Assembly (NCBI GenBank): GCA_030706265.1
Contig: JAUZOX010000163.1
Coordinates: 1 to 6,415, forward strand
DNA length: 6,415 nt
DNA from: Bacteroidota bacterium
GTDB lineage: Bacteria; Bacteroidota; Bacteroidia; Bacteroidales; Cfx3-03
Direction of reading: 5' to 3'
Both the position numbers and the translations under genes were made by a program. The notes under the pieces were generated by a model. The model was not told the DNA's origin, searched no databases, and worked only from the letters and a program-made list of their open reading frames with translations. Of the stretch, positions 1 to 5,797 are shown piece after piece; position 1 is the first letter of the stretch; each line of letters opens with the position of its first letter.

Positions 1-1149
1 GCATTAAGCGACAGTGTATTTAATATTCGAATCCACAGTCAATTGATGGAAAAAAGAATGATTTTTAGAAATGACGAAATCAGGCAACAAATAGAATCCT
101 TGAAGAGCGTTAATCGTGAAGATTTGGCAACTGTTTATAACCATAATCAAATTGTGTGGAAGCAGAGGCTTTTGATGTTTATCGGTATAATTGGTTCCAT
201 CATTTTTTCAGTGTTGCTTGTTTTGATCATCAAACATAATCGGACCATTAAAAAGGTGAACAAGCTTTTGAATGAACGAAACTATCAACTGGTAATTCAA
301 AAAGACCAAATTAATGAATCTATTCAGAAGGCTAAACAATCCGAAAAGTTACAATCTGCTTTTCTTGCAAATATGTCGCATGAAATACGAACTCCCATGA
401 ATGCCATCATGGGCTTTTCAGAACTGCTCGGCTTGGATGATGTTGAAGAAGAAGAGAGCGAACAATTTATTGATCATATTATCTCCAATTCAGAAATATT
501 GCTGGATATCATGGAAAATATCATTGATATCGCCCGTCTGGATGGAGGCCAAATTGCACTGTCATTTGCCCGTTGCCGGGTTGATGAAATATTGCTGGAA
601 TTAAAGGATGCTTTTTCCTTACGGTTGAATACTTACAAAAACCGGGATAAAGTAATTTTAAAGCTTAAACTTCCTTCTGATATTAAAGGGCTTGAATTAT
701 ATACTGACCGAATGCGTCTAAATCAGATACTATCCAATCTGCTTGATAATGCGCTCAAATTTACTGAATGTGGAAATATTGAGTTTGGTATTGAAGGACA
801 AGGGGAAAATTTATTGCAATTCTATGTGAAAGATACTGGAATTGGAATAGAACCTGAAAATAAAGAAATCATATTCAGTCGTTTCAGACAGGTTGAAGAT
901 TCGTTTACACGTAGGTACGGTGGTGTTGGACTCGGCCTTTCCATTACCAAAAGTCTTGTAGATCTTTTGGGTGGAAACATTTGGGTGGAATCTACTCTTA
1001 ACCAGGGATCGGTATTTCATTTTACCCATCCAATCAATGAAGTCAACCCCAATACGCTTCAATTCAAAAAGAGCAGGAGGATCTTCAGGGATTCTTTAGC
1101 GGGTATCCAGACAGCGAGAGCGCATTCGTATTATTTCCGAAAGCCCTGA
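1..1149 (+). CDS. Sensor histidine kinase, 5' end cut off by the window
   Basis: Membrane-bound histidine kinase that would autophosphorylate on histidine and pass the phosphate to a response regulator. The frame has no stop back to base 1, and the 14 codons before the first TTG/ATG (43/46) read as coding sequence like the equivalent linker of the next kinase, so the true start lies outside. Visible order: helical linker (1-168), one membrane helix (about 169-240), coiled-coil-like segment, HisKA with H-box HEIRTPMNAI (phospho-His codon 379-381), HATPase_c with N-box LLDNALKFT (Asn codon 748-750), G1 motif DTGIGI (from 832), F-box IIFSRFRQ and a G2 motif GGVGLGLSI. No receiver domain is attached. 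About 35 residues, rich in basic residues, follow the ATPase fold and have no counterpart in the neighbouring kinase. By analogy with that neighbour, the missing N-terminus is probably a periplasmic TPR-like sensor; this is inference. The kinase call is firm; the signal sensed is unknown. Confidence 0.93.
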   Translation, partial: ALSDSVFNIRIHSQLMEKRMIFRNDEIRQQIESLKSVNREDLATVYNHNQIVWKQRLLMFIGIIGSIIFSVLLVLIIKHNRTIKKVNKLLNERNYQLVIQKDQINESIQKAKQSEKLQSAFLANMSHEIRTPMNAIMGFSELLGLDDVEEEESEQFIDHIISNSEILLDIMENIIDIARLDGGQIALSFARCRVDEILLELKDAFSLRLNTYKNRDKVILKLKLPSDIKGLELYTDRMRLNQILSNLLDNALKFTECGNIEFGIEGQGENLLQFYVKDTGIGIEPENKEIIFSRFRQVEDSFTRRYGGVGLGLSITKSLVDLLGGNIWVESTLNQGSVFHFTHPINEVNPNTLQFKKSRRIFRDSLAGIQTARAHSYYFRKP

Positions 1150-1282
1150 GCTGGATTTTAATCAACCATTAGGTAAATAAAATAAAAAACTACACAAAAG
1201 CTAATAAGGACTAAACTTTACGGATGATTAAGGTATGTTTCAGATTACCAGCAACAGCAAAAGATATTGCATACAAGTTTCA

Positions 1283-1311
1283 TTGGACCATATTATAAAA
1301 CATATTATTTG
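1283..1311 (+). promoter_or_regulatory. Possible Bacteroidota-type promoter for the second kinase
   Basis: Within the 253-base gap between the two kinases, a TTG (1283-1285) lies 17 bases before a TATTATTTG block (1303-1311), which approaches the Bacteroidota -7 consensus TAnnTTTG with one extra base in the spacer. It would put the transcript start roughly 40 bases before the ATG at 1361 and 80 before the one at 1403. The match is imperfect on both boxes. It suggests, without proving, that the second kinase has its own promoter rather than depending on read-through from the first. Nothing else stands out between 1150 and 1402. Confidence 0.2.
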
Positions 1312-1402
1312 CAGATGAAACGAGCATGTTTGAAAACACAAACACCGATAAAAATTATCCATGCGCGTTCCATACGACCTGTTTAATACAAATTATTTAG
1401 GT

Positions 1403-2866
1403 ATGAAAGTAATTCTTTGTGCTATCATATTATCTATATCTTCCGCACTTGCTGTCTTTGCAGGTGAGGTTGATTATGTATCTAATAATTCTCTGGTTAC
1501 CACCTACTATACCAATGCAAAAAATCTTTTAAATTCAAAGCCCACCGAATGCATTTATTGGGCTGATAAGGCTATTGCTGAATCAAAAGCTGAAGGGAAC
1601 GGGCAGGATCTTTGCCGGAACCTCCTCATCAAAGGGCAGGCATTAGAAAATCTGCACCAATATAAAGAAGCGCTGAAATATATTCATGAAACCAGAAAAG
1701 TTGCCGAGAATTATAAATTGTTCGATCTAGAGCTGGAGGCAATTAACAAACTATCCCGGATTTATGCTGAAGAAAGGAATTATCAGGCGGCTGTTTTGTA
1801 TGCTACCCTACTTCACGATAAAAAGGATAGTATTGCTGTTTCGCATCAACGAGCATTGTCAAAAATGCTTTCCGGAAAAGCAGATCTTCAAAAACGGGAG
1901 ATCAAAATGAAGCAGTTGATTGCAGATAATATTGCCCTGGATGACCATCTAAGATCGAATCTTAAAATAATTGACAGTCAGGGAAATTGGATCTTTATTA
2001 TTGTAATTGCTTACACCTTGGTTTTTCTGCTTTTTATCATCATCAAGCGGCAGAATAAAATTATTCTTAAGAAAAATCAATTGTTGACGCAAAAGATGCA
2101 AACTCTTGAATCCGGAAAATTGGAATTGGATCATAATCTTTACAAAGCTGAAGAGTCCGAAAGGCTTAAGACTGCTTTTCTTGCAAATATCTCCCATGAA
2201 ATCAGAACGCCATTGAATGCCATTGTTAGCTTTTCCGGTTTCCTTCGACAAAAAGAAAAACCTGTCAGTGAACGTAGAAAATATATCGAGGTCATACACA
2301 ACTACAGTGAATCGCTTCTTGCGTTGATCAATGAAATTTTCGAAGTGGCTCGAATCGAATCGGGTGAAATTAAACAAGTCCCCGAAATGATAAATGTGAA
2401 TGAGTTTCTACAGAAAATTCAGACACAATTTTATATGGCTAACAAAAAGAGTTCCGATAAAGAAATCAACCTGATCCTCAATATACAACACCATGATCAG
2501 ATTTGTTATATCAATACGTATCCTGAACGATTAAGAAGTGTAATGTTTCATTTGATTGAGAATGCACTCAGATATTCTGAAAACACGACGGTCGAATTAG
2601 GATACATCCAAAAGGAATCATTTATCGAATTTTATGTCAAAGATGACGGCAAAGGTCTACCCCCTGAAGATACTTCTAAAACATTTGCCCGTTTTAAAAA
2701 AGTTGATGTTTTTCCCAAACCCGGTTTCGGTACTTTAGGTTTAGGATTGACAATCTCTAAAAATTTCATTGAATCGATGGGTGGAAATATCTGGATTAAA
2801 ACAAATAACAACACTGGTTCGACCTTTTTCTTTACCCTTCCCATTCAATATGATATGAATGAATGA
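1403..2866 (+). CDS. TPR-like periplasmic sensor histidine kinase
   Basis: Complete sensor kinase of 487 residues. I choose the ATG at 1403 because it begins directly with a signal-peptide-like stretch (MKVILCAIILSISSALAVFAG). An upstream in-frame ATG at 1361 would add 14 polar residues before it. Numbering from 1403: helical pairs resembling about three degenerate TPR repeats at 31-140, coiled-coil-like helix to about 190, membrane helix 196-214, HisKA with HEIRTPLNAI (phospho-His 265), HATPase_c with N-box ENALRYSE (Asn 387), G1 motif DDGKGL (Asp 414/415), an FARF box and G2 motif GFGTLGLGL (from 441). The protein ends just after the ATPase fold, with no receiver or DNA-binding domain. Known for the family: the periplasmic repeats sense a ligand or partner and the cytoplasmic part phosphorylates a response regulator. 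The gene lies about 250 bases after a paralogous kinase, and no regulator is adjacent in the window. The ligand cannot be told from the sequence. Confidence 0.93.
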   Translation: MKVILCAIILSISSALAVFAGEVDYVSNNSLVTTYYTNAKNLLNSKPTECIYWADKAIAESKAEGNGQDLCRNLLIKGQALENLHQYKEALKYIHETRKVAENYKLFDLELEAINKLSRIYAEERNYQAAVLYATLLHDKKDSIAVSHQRALSKMLSGKADLQKREIKMKQLIADNIALDDHLRSNLKIIDSQGNWIFIIVIAYTLVFLLFIIIKRQNKIILKKNQLLTQKMQTLESGKLELDHNLYKAEESERLKTAFLANISHEIRTPLNAIVSFSGFLRQKEKPVSERRKYIEVIHNYSESLLALINEIFEVARIESGEIKQVPEMINVNEFLQKIQTQFYMANKKSSDKEINLILNIQHHDQICYINTYPERLRSVMFHLIENALRYSENTTVELGYIQKESFIEFYVKDDGKGLPPEDTSKTFARFKKVDVFPKPGFGTLGLGLTISKNFIESMGGNIWIKTNNNTGSTFFFTLPIQYDMNE

Positions 2867-2906
2867 TTTTTTTACTCCAAACGCAAGCTGGTTAAGAAAA
2901 AAATAC

Positions 2907-2914
2907 TAATTTTA
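2907..2914 (+). promoter_or_regulatory. Possible -7 box of the tRNA-Pro promoter
   Basis: TAATTTTA matches seven of eight positions of the Bacteroidota -7 consensus TAnnTTTG and sits 15 bases before the first base of the mature tRNA. This would give a primary transcript with a 5' leader of roughly eight bases. No good TTTG -33 box is visible at the expected distance, so the call is tentative. Confidence 0.35.
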
Positions 2915-2929
2915 CACTCTCAAAAGGAG

Positions 2930-3003
2930 CGGGGTGTGGCGCAGTTGGCTAGCGTACTTGCATGGGGTGCAAGTGGTCGTCAGTTCGAGTCTGACCACTC
3001 CGA
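2930..3003 (+). tRNA. tRNA-Pro (anticodon GGG)
   Basis: Complete cloverleaf of 74 bases. The acceptor arm CGGGGTG pairs with CACTCCG (six Watson-Crick pairs and one G-T wobble), with A as discriminator at 3003. The D-arm region contains the usual AGTTGG loop. The anticodon stem CTTGC/GCAAG (2957-2961 with 2969-2973) encloses the seven-base loop ATGGGGT, giving anticodon GGG at 2964-2966 with G at position 37, as expected for proline tRNAs. The T-arm GTCAG/CTGAC encloses TTCGAGT. This tRNA reads the codon CCC, and CCU by wobble. The 3' CCA is not encoded (ACA follows the acceptor arm), so it must be added by CCA-adding enzyme. It stands alone between the kinase gene and a strong terminator, so it is a single-gene transcript. 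Confidence 0.97.
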
Positions 3004-3012
3004 CAAAATGTT

Positions 3013-3054
3013 AAACAAGCACTTACAATTTATTTTGTGAGTGCTTGTTTTATT
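3013..3054 (+). terminator. Intrinsic terminator after tRNA-Pro
   Basis: A long hairpin starts ten bases after the tRNA. The left arm 3013-3028 (AAACAAGCACTTACAA) pairs with the right arm 3035-3050 (TTGTGAGTGCTTGTTT) over 16 positions with one G-T wobble, around a six-base loop. It runs into a T-rich tail (TTTTATTT). This is a good Rho-independent terminator for the tRNA transcript. Its A-rich left flank also makes it plausible in the opposite direction. Confidence 0.88.
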
Positions 3055-3060
3055 TCGGTT

Positions 3061-3081
3061 GAGTCTTAGCTGACTCTTTTT
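3061..3081 (+). terminator. Small second hairpin with T-run
   Basis: GAGTC (3061-3065) and GACTC (3072-3076) can pair around a six-base loop and are followed at once by five T residues. The stem is only five pairs, so it is at most a weak backup to the strong terminator just upstream. Confidence 0.3.
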
Positions 3082-3351
3082 GGATCATTCGGAAAAATAA
3101 GGGGGTATTGAGTATAGATGTTTTTTAACAGTAAAGGGAAAAAATAACATTCCGATTTTTCAGGCTGACCCTTAAAATTGGTTCAAAGTTCTTATATAAC
3201 GGTACGACGTTTGCCAAGTGATAGGGAGAAGGGGTTTATTTGAAATGACTTACAGGAAAATTATACCCCACAGGAAACATGAATCTACCCTTATCCTACG
3301 CAGCAGGTAACCGGAATAATTGAAAAAAAATTGATACATCGTTGAAAGATG
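3082..3351. other. Gene-poor stretch after the tRNA terminators
   Basis: No open frame of useful length, no recognisable RNA gene and no repeat were found on either strand. The longest plus-strand candidate I noticed is a 21-residue frame from 3245 without supporting signals. Treat this stretch as intergenic sequence leading into the tandem array. Confidence 0.5.
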
Positions 3352-3382
3352 CTTTATAGATACTCTAAAGGTATCCATAAAG
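3352..3382. repeat. Inverted copy of the 11-bp repeat unit forming a hairpin with the array
   Basis: CTTTATAGATAC (3352-3363) is the reverse complement, with one mismatch, of GTATCCATAAAG (3371-3382), which opens the tandem array. The two are separated by seven bases (TCTAAAG). Together they can form a 12-position stem with a single A-C mismatch. Because the array repeats the right arm five times, the left arm could in principle pair with any copy, giving alternative loop sizes. The role is unknown; no gene overlaps it. Confidence 0.75.
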
Positions 3383-3431
3383 TATCCATAAAGTATCCAT
3401 AAAGTATCCATAAAGTATCCATAAAGTATCC
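3371..3431. repeat. 11-bp tandem repeat, five full copies plus a part copy
   Basis: Five perfect head-to-tail copies of GTATCCATAAA (3371-3425) are followed by a sixth, truncated GTATCC (3426-3431). The 11-base period is not a multiple of three, and the array lies in a region with no convincing gene, so it is not a protein repeat. The period is close to one turn of the DNA helix, so proteins bound to each copy would lie on nearly the same face. It could be a binding array, a slippage-prone minisatellite, or neutral. Copies are identical, which suggests recent expansion or active homogenisation. Confidence 0.95.
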
Positions 3432-3658
3432 TTTAAATCTAAATTTTACTCCTTTTTTATCATCTATTTCGGATACGGTTTTAACTTCCTTTTTTTCACC
3501 TTCATGATTGCATCAGCGTTGCAACAATTGAGGCAGAAACACATACACAGGGCAGCACAAAAAATATGCCAGTCAGAAAAGAAGTCGCCGCATGCCGCAA
3601 AGAAACGGTAAAAGCATCTGTATGTCAGATTGTCAGCCACTCAGGGCAAGTGCATAAT

Positions 3659-3835
3659 TCAAACAGATTCAAGTACTTTGGTTCCAGAAGCGCTGATGCT
3701 CCTATAGAATTTTCCCATATTGGATCCGGGCTTCTTTTGAATGGCCTGAAAACGGGGGTTTCTTTTTCTTTTGATTAAAACATTGATGCAAAATCTAAAT
3801 CCACAACTTTTCCGACTAATCCCTCTTTTTAACAT
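3659..3835 (-). CDS. Doubtful small basic open frame (58 residues)
   Basis: A minus-strand frame starts with ATG at 3835 and stops at 3659. The product would be 58 residues, rich in Lys and Arg through its first two thirds, with no signal peptide, membrane helix or domain I recognise. It overlaps the competing plus-strand frame 3566-3778, and at most one of the two can be real. There is no clear ribosome site or promoter. It is listed only because the stretch has no better candidate; it may well be spurious or part of a non-protein repeat. Confidence 0.12.
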   Translation of the reverse strand: MLKRGISRKSCGFRFCINVLIKRKRNPRFQAIQKKPGSNMGKFYRSISASGTKVLESV

Positions 3836-3904
3836 ATTATATCTACGACTGCAAATAGATTTTTCTTAGCTTTCTGTTCATCTTGGATACCATCGGCCAA
3901 TCCA

Positions 3905-3955
3905 AAATGAACGCTTGAGTCGCAACCAACAATAAATTGGAAGAACCGTTCATTT
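3905..3955 (-). terminator. Long-loop inverted repeat downstream of the esterase gene
   Basis: AAATGAACG (3905-3913) and CGTTCATTT (3947-3955) are perfect nine-base inverted repeats separated by 33 bases. Inside them a second small pair, CCAA (3925-3928) and TTGG (3937-3940), could close an inner stem. Read on the minus strand the structure lies about 60 bases after the stop codon of the esterase and ends in a short T-run (TTTT). It could act as a weak terminator or 3' stabilising structure for that transcript. The long loop makes this uncertain. Confidence 0.3.
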
Positions 3956-4015
3956 CATCTTTATTGAACCGGATTAATTCATATAACGGCATTGGTAAGG
4001 GGAATCTTTGCCGGC

Positions 4016-5467
4016 TTAATTTTTACAATACTTTACGAGGTCTTTCATTGCAATTACCTCATCATGATTCATAGACATGAGTTTGAGGTATTTTTCCAAA
4101 AGCTCGGGGGCCGTGGTATAATTTTCATGATCGGGATCGGGAACCTCGTGAATGGTGAAAATGAGAATCTGTCCGGGTCTCAATTCTTGTAATGCCCTGG
4201 AGCTCTTTTCATCTAATTTATCGGTCATGGTATAACTCGGAATGAGCAGTCTGTCGTCTGTTTCCGGATTAAAATAGCGACTTCCGCCAACACGGGCAAA
4301 CACATATCCCATTTCCTTTAAGACAATCCGGGCCGCAGAATCAGAACGGTTGCCCGGATAAGCAAACGAAACCGGTTTAGAAATCCCATATGCTTTACAC
4401 TTGTCCTCGATATATTTGATTTCATTGACTAATTCTGTTTTGGTGAGATTCCCCACTCCTTTGTGATGGCCCGTGTGGTTGCCAATTTCAAATCCCATCT
4501 TATCTAACGCTTGTATCTGATTCCACGTCATATTCTTACTTGCTGCTACTTCCGGTTTGCGAGGATAGTCACATACAAAAAAGGTTGCCGTAAATCCGTA
4601 TTTCTTAAGCAAAGGGGCTACATTGTAATAATGCGTCACCGATCCGTCATCAAATGTCAAAACTACAATGGGCTTTTTTGCCCCAAATTTCCTGATGTAC
4701 TCATGGGCAAACCGTTTCCCCATCTCGCGTTGCCCTTCTGAATTGAAGTGCAGGGAGTCGCCTCTGTGGTGAAGGTCTGAGGTCGATATGACCGATGTGA
4801 AGCGATCGGAAGCGGCATAGATCCTGTTTTGCTCGTTTATCTGGCTGAACAAAGCCGGTGTCTTGGAAAAGCTGCCCAGATCTCCAAGCAAAACAGGCAG
4901 CGAATCATTTCCAACAGTGCTTCTGAACATCTTAAACAACGTACTCAAATCATTTTGCCTTTGCCGGATGCCTTCCGGGTTAGCATCAGATTCACCCTGA
5001 TGCCACAAAATGGCCTTTATAGTTCCATATTGCTTTCCAATCTCCACGTTATATTTGAAATTTGAAAACAGAGGAATACCCCTGTGTGTCGAATTGGTAA
5101 TCCACTGGTTAATCGAACTGCCGCCCACTGCCGTTTGAAGTACAAGTATGGATACATCATCCGGGATATCGTTAAGCATTTCTTTTCCGAATGCTAACCC
5201 GCACCCGAGTCCTTGCATTTTGGGCTCATTAAAATTCAAGGGCTCCCTGGCAGCGACTATTTCTCCTTTTTTGTTGATACTCAAAACGCGGGGTGTTGAG
5301 ACCGTATCCTGGGCCTCCACCTTGCCTCTTCCTGACATGTTGGACTGGCCGGCCAGAATAAAAACCCATACCTTTTGGGGATCCAACTTGTGTCCGGAAA
5401 AATTGTTCTGCGCGGAGCTGTATGACATGACCGCAAAAAAACTCACAATAAACAGAAAGTACTTCAT
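4016..5467 (-). CDS. Secreted two-domain SASA/CE6-like acetylesterase and NodB-type polysaccharide deacetylase
   Basis: A 483-residue protein. I start it at ATG 5467 because a signal peptide (MKYFLFIVSFFAVMSYSSAQ) begins exactly there; a longer frame to 5551 would put 28 charged residues in front. Residues 33-260 match the SGNH-fold SASA family (sialate O-acetylesterase/CE6 acetylxylan esterases): GQSNM with nucleophile Ser42, the VGGSSI block, WHQGESD (155-161), and a late GDSLHF block carrying probable catalytic Asp237 and His240. Residues 266-483 match the NodB fold (CE4-like): TFDDG (271-275, metal-binding Asp274), HTGHH (331-335, metal His pair 331/335), FAYPGN (motif 3, with Ala where many members have Arg) and a late IHEV block (His440). 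Family knowledge: both domains remove acetyl groups, O-acetyl for the first and O- or N-acetyl for the second. Inferred role: extracytoplasmic deacetylation of a decorated plant-type or other glycan. Substrate is not determinable here. The gene stands alone with no SusC/SusD or glycosidase visible nearby. Confidence 0.92.
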   Translation of the reverse strand: MKYFLFIVSFFAVMSYSSAQNNFSGHKLDPQKVWVFILAGQSNMSGRGKVEAQDTVSTPRVLSINKKGEIVAAREPLNFNEPKMQGLGCGLAFGKEMLNDIPDDVSILVLQTAVGGSSINQWITNSTHRGIPLFSNFKYNVEIGKQYGTIKAILWHQGESDANPEGIRQRQNDLSTLFKMFRSTVGNDSLPVLLGDLGSFSKTPALFSQINEQNRIYAASDRFTSVISTSDLHHRGDSLHFNSEGQREMGKRFAHEYIRKFGAKKPIVVLTFDDGSVTHYYNVAPLLKKYGFTATFFVCDYPRKPEVAASKNMTWNQIQALDKMGFEIGNHTGHHKGVGNLTKTELVNEIKYIEDKCKAYGISKPVSFAYPGNRSDSAARIVLKEMGYVFARVGGSRYFNPETDDRLLIPSYTMTDKLDEKSSRALQELRPGQILIFTIHEVPDPDHENYTTAPELLEKYLKLMSMNHDEVIAMKDLVKYCKN

Positions 5468-5516
5468 AATTCTTATTTTAACAAACATGTCAGGGAATCC
5501 ATTATTTCCTTTTTTC

Positions 5517-5533
5517 AGACCATCAATTGGTCT
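5517..5533. promoter_or_regulatory. Perfect dyad upstream of the esterase gene
   Basis: AGACCA (5517-5522) and TGGTCT (5528-5533) form a perfect 6-5-6 inverted repeat about 50 bases before the chosen esterase start. The position and half-site length fit an operator for a dimeric regulator of the esterase, or a small hairpin in its 5' untranslated region. The T-run needed for a terminator is absent on either strand. No regulator gene is visible to pair with it. Confidence 0.35.
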
Positions 5534-5655
5534 TTCAAATGCATGCTTCAAAATTAATAAATGATTGATGATGTGAAAGTGTGTAACCAGAAAATAACAA
5601 TGTAGGGAAATCGGTAATTCAATATTCAGGTTTTTTCGTAAAGCAGCAATTGTAA

Positions 5656-5667
5656 AATTCTAGAATT
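5656..5667. repeat. 12-bp perfect palindrome (first of a pair)
   Basis: AATTCTAGAATT is its own reverse complement over all 12 bases. It lies four bases before a second 12-bp palindrome, and its centre is 16 bases from that neighbour's centre. It falls in gene-free sequence about 190 bases upstream of the esterase start. A binding site for a dimeric protein is the simplest idea; there is no direct evidence. Confidence 0.55.
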
Positions 5668-5671
5668 ATTT

Positions 5672-5683
5672 AAGTATATACTT
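5672..5683. repeat. 12-bp perfect palindrome (second of a pair)
   Basis: AAGTATATACTT is its own reverse complement over 12 bases. A diverged copy, AAGTGTATACC, occurs at 5705-5715. The TTCTAG core of the first palindrome also recurs at 5686-5691. The block 5658-5681 therefore looks imperfectly duplicated as 5686-5714, the second copy carrying about five extra bases. This suggests a two-module regulatory or recombination site, of unknown partner. Confidence 0.5.
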
Positions 5684-5749
5684 TTTTCTAGTGAAATTTC
5701 AAATAAGTGTATACCAATTTCAATTAGGGACAAGGAGGGAAACTAAACG

Positions 5750-5776
5750 ATGCGGATGACTTTTCAGGTTGTCTAA
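5750..5776 (+). CDS. Eight-codon frame behind a strong Shine-Dalgarno match
   Basis: ATG at 5750 begins a frame of only eight residues (MRMTFQVV). Ten bases before it lies AAGGAGGG (5732-5739), a far better Shine-Dalgarno match than any of the main genes here has. Bacteroidota rarely depend on this signal, so the match may be chance. It could also be a leader peptide or the remaining start of a deleted gene. No downstream gene in the same direction is close enough to make attenuation convincing. Confidence 0.12.
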   Translation: MRMTFQVV

Positions 5777-5797
5777 ACTTGAGAGATCACATGCTAA

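Larger units (their letters stand above)
3432..4015. other. Intergenic stretch with unassigned short open frames on both strands
   Basis: Between the tandem array and the esterase gene there is no gene I can name. The plus strand has a 70-codon frame (3566-3778), still open upstream past 3510. The minus strand has a 58-codon, very basic frame starting with ATG (3835 down to 3659), followed in another frame by a 40-codon open stretch (3624 to 3502) whose translation is hydrophobic and Cys-containing but lacks a start. The part from about 3500 to 3760 looks more GC-rich than its flanks. None of the translations resembles a family I know. It could be a decayed gene, a dispersed noncoding repeat or ordinary intergenic DNA. 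Confidence 0.4.

Noticed and set aside
43..48. TTG/ATG at 43/46 as the start of the first kinase
   Set aside because: The frame is open to base 1 with protein-like codons, and the protein would lack the sensor part that its paralogue has. The start is outside the window.
1361..1402. Earlier ATG of the second kinase at 1361
   Set aside because: In frame and possible, but the extra 14 residues are polar and precede a typical signal peptide that starts exactly at the ATG at 1403. Mentioned as an alternative only.
1949..2377. 142-codon minus-strand frame inside the second kinase
   Set aside because: Antisense to the HisKA region, which carries clear kinase motifs on the plus strand; a shadow frame.
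2842..2873. Terminator at the end of the second kinase: CATTCA/TGAATG with a T7 run
   Set aside because: The stem is only six AT-rich pairs with an eight-base loop, overlaps the coding end, and is separated from the T-run by five bases. Too weak to call.
3245..3310. 21-residue frame after the tRNA
   Set aside because: Very short, no ribosome site or promoter, and unremarkable composition.
3371..3431. CRISPR array
   Set aside because: The repeats are 11 bases, directly abutting with no spacers, and no cas genes are present.
3371..3431. Iterons of a replication origin
   Set aside because: No replication-initiator gene, DnaA box cluster or partition gene is nearby, and the neighbouring genes look chromosomal.
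5468..5551. N-terminal extension of the esterase starting at 5551
   Set aside because: It would place 28 mostly charged residues before a clean signal peptide beginning at 5467, and it overlaps the operator-like dyad. The later ATG is the better start.
5148..5564. 138-codon plus-strand frame opposite the esterase
   Set aside because: It lies entirely antisense to the well-supported esterase and its upstream region. The translation has no family resemblance, so it is a shadow.
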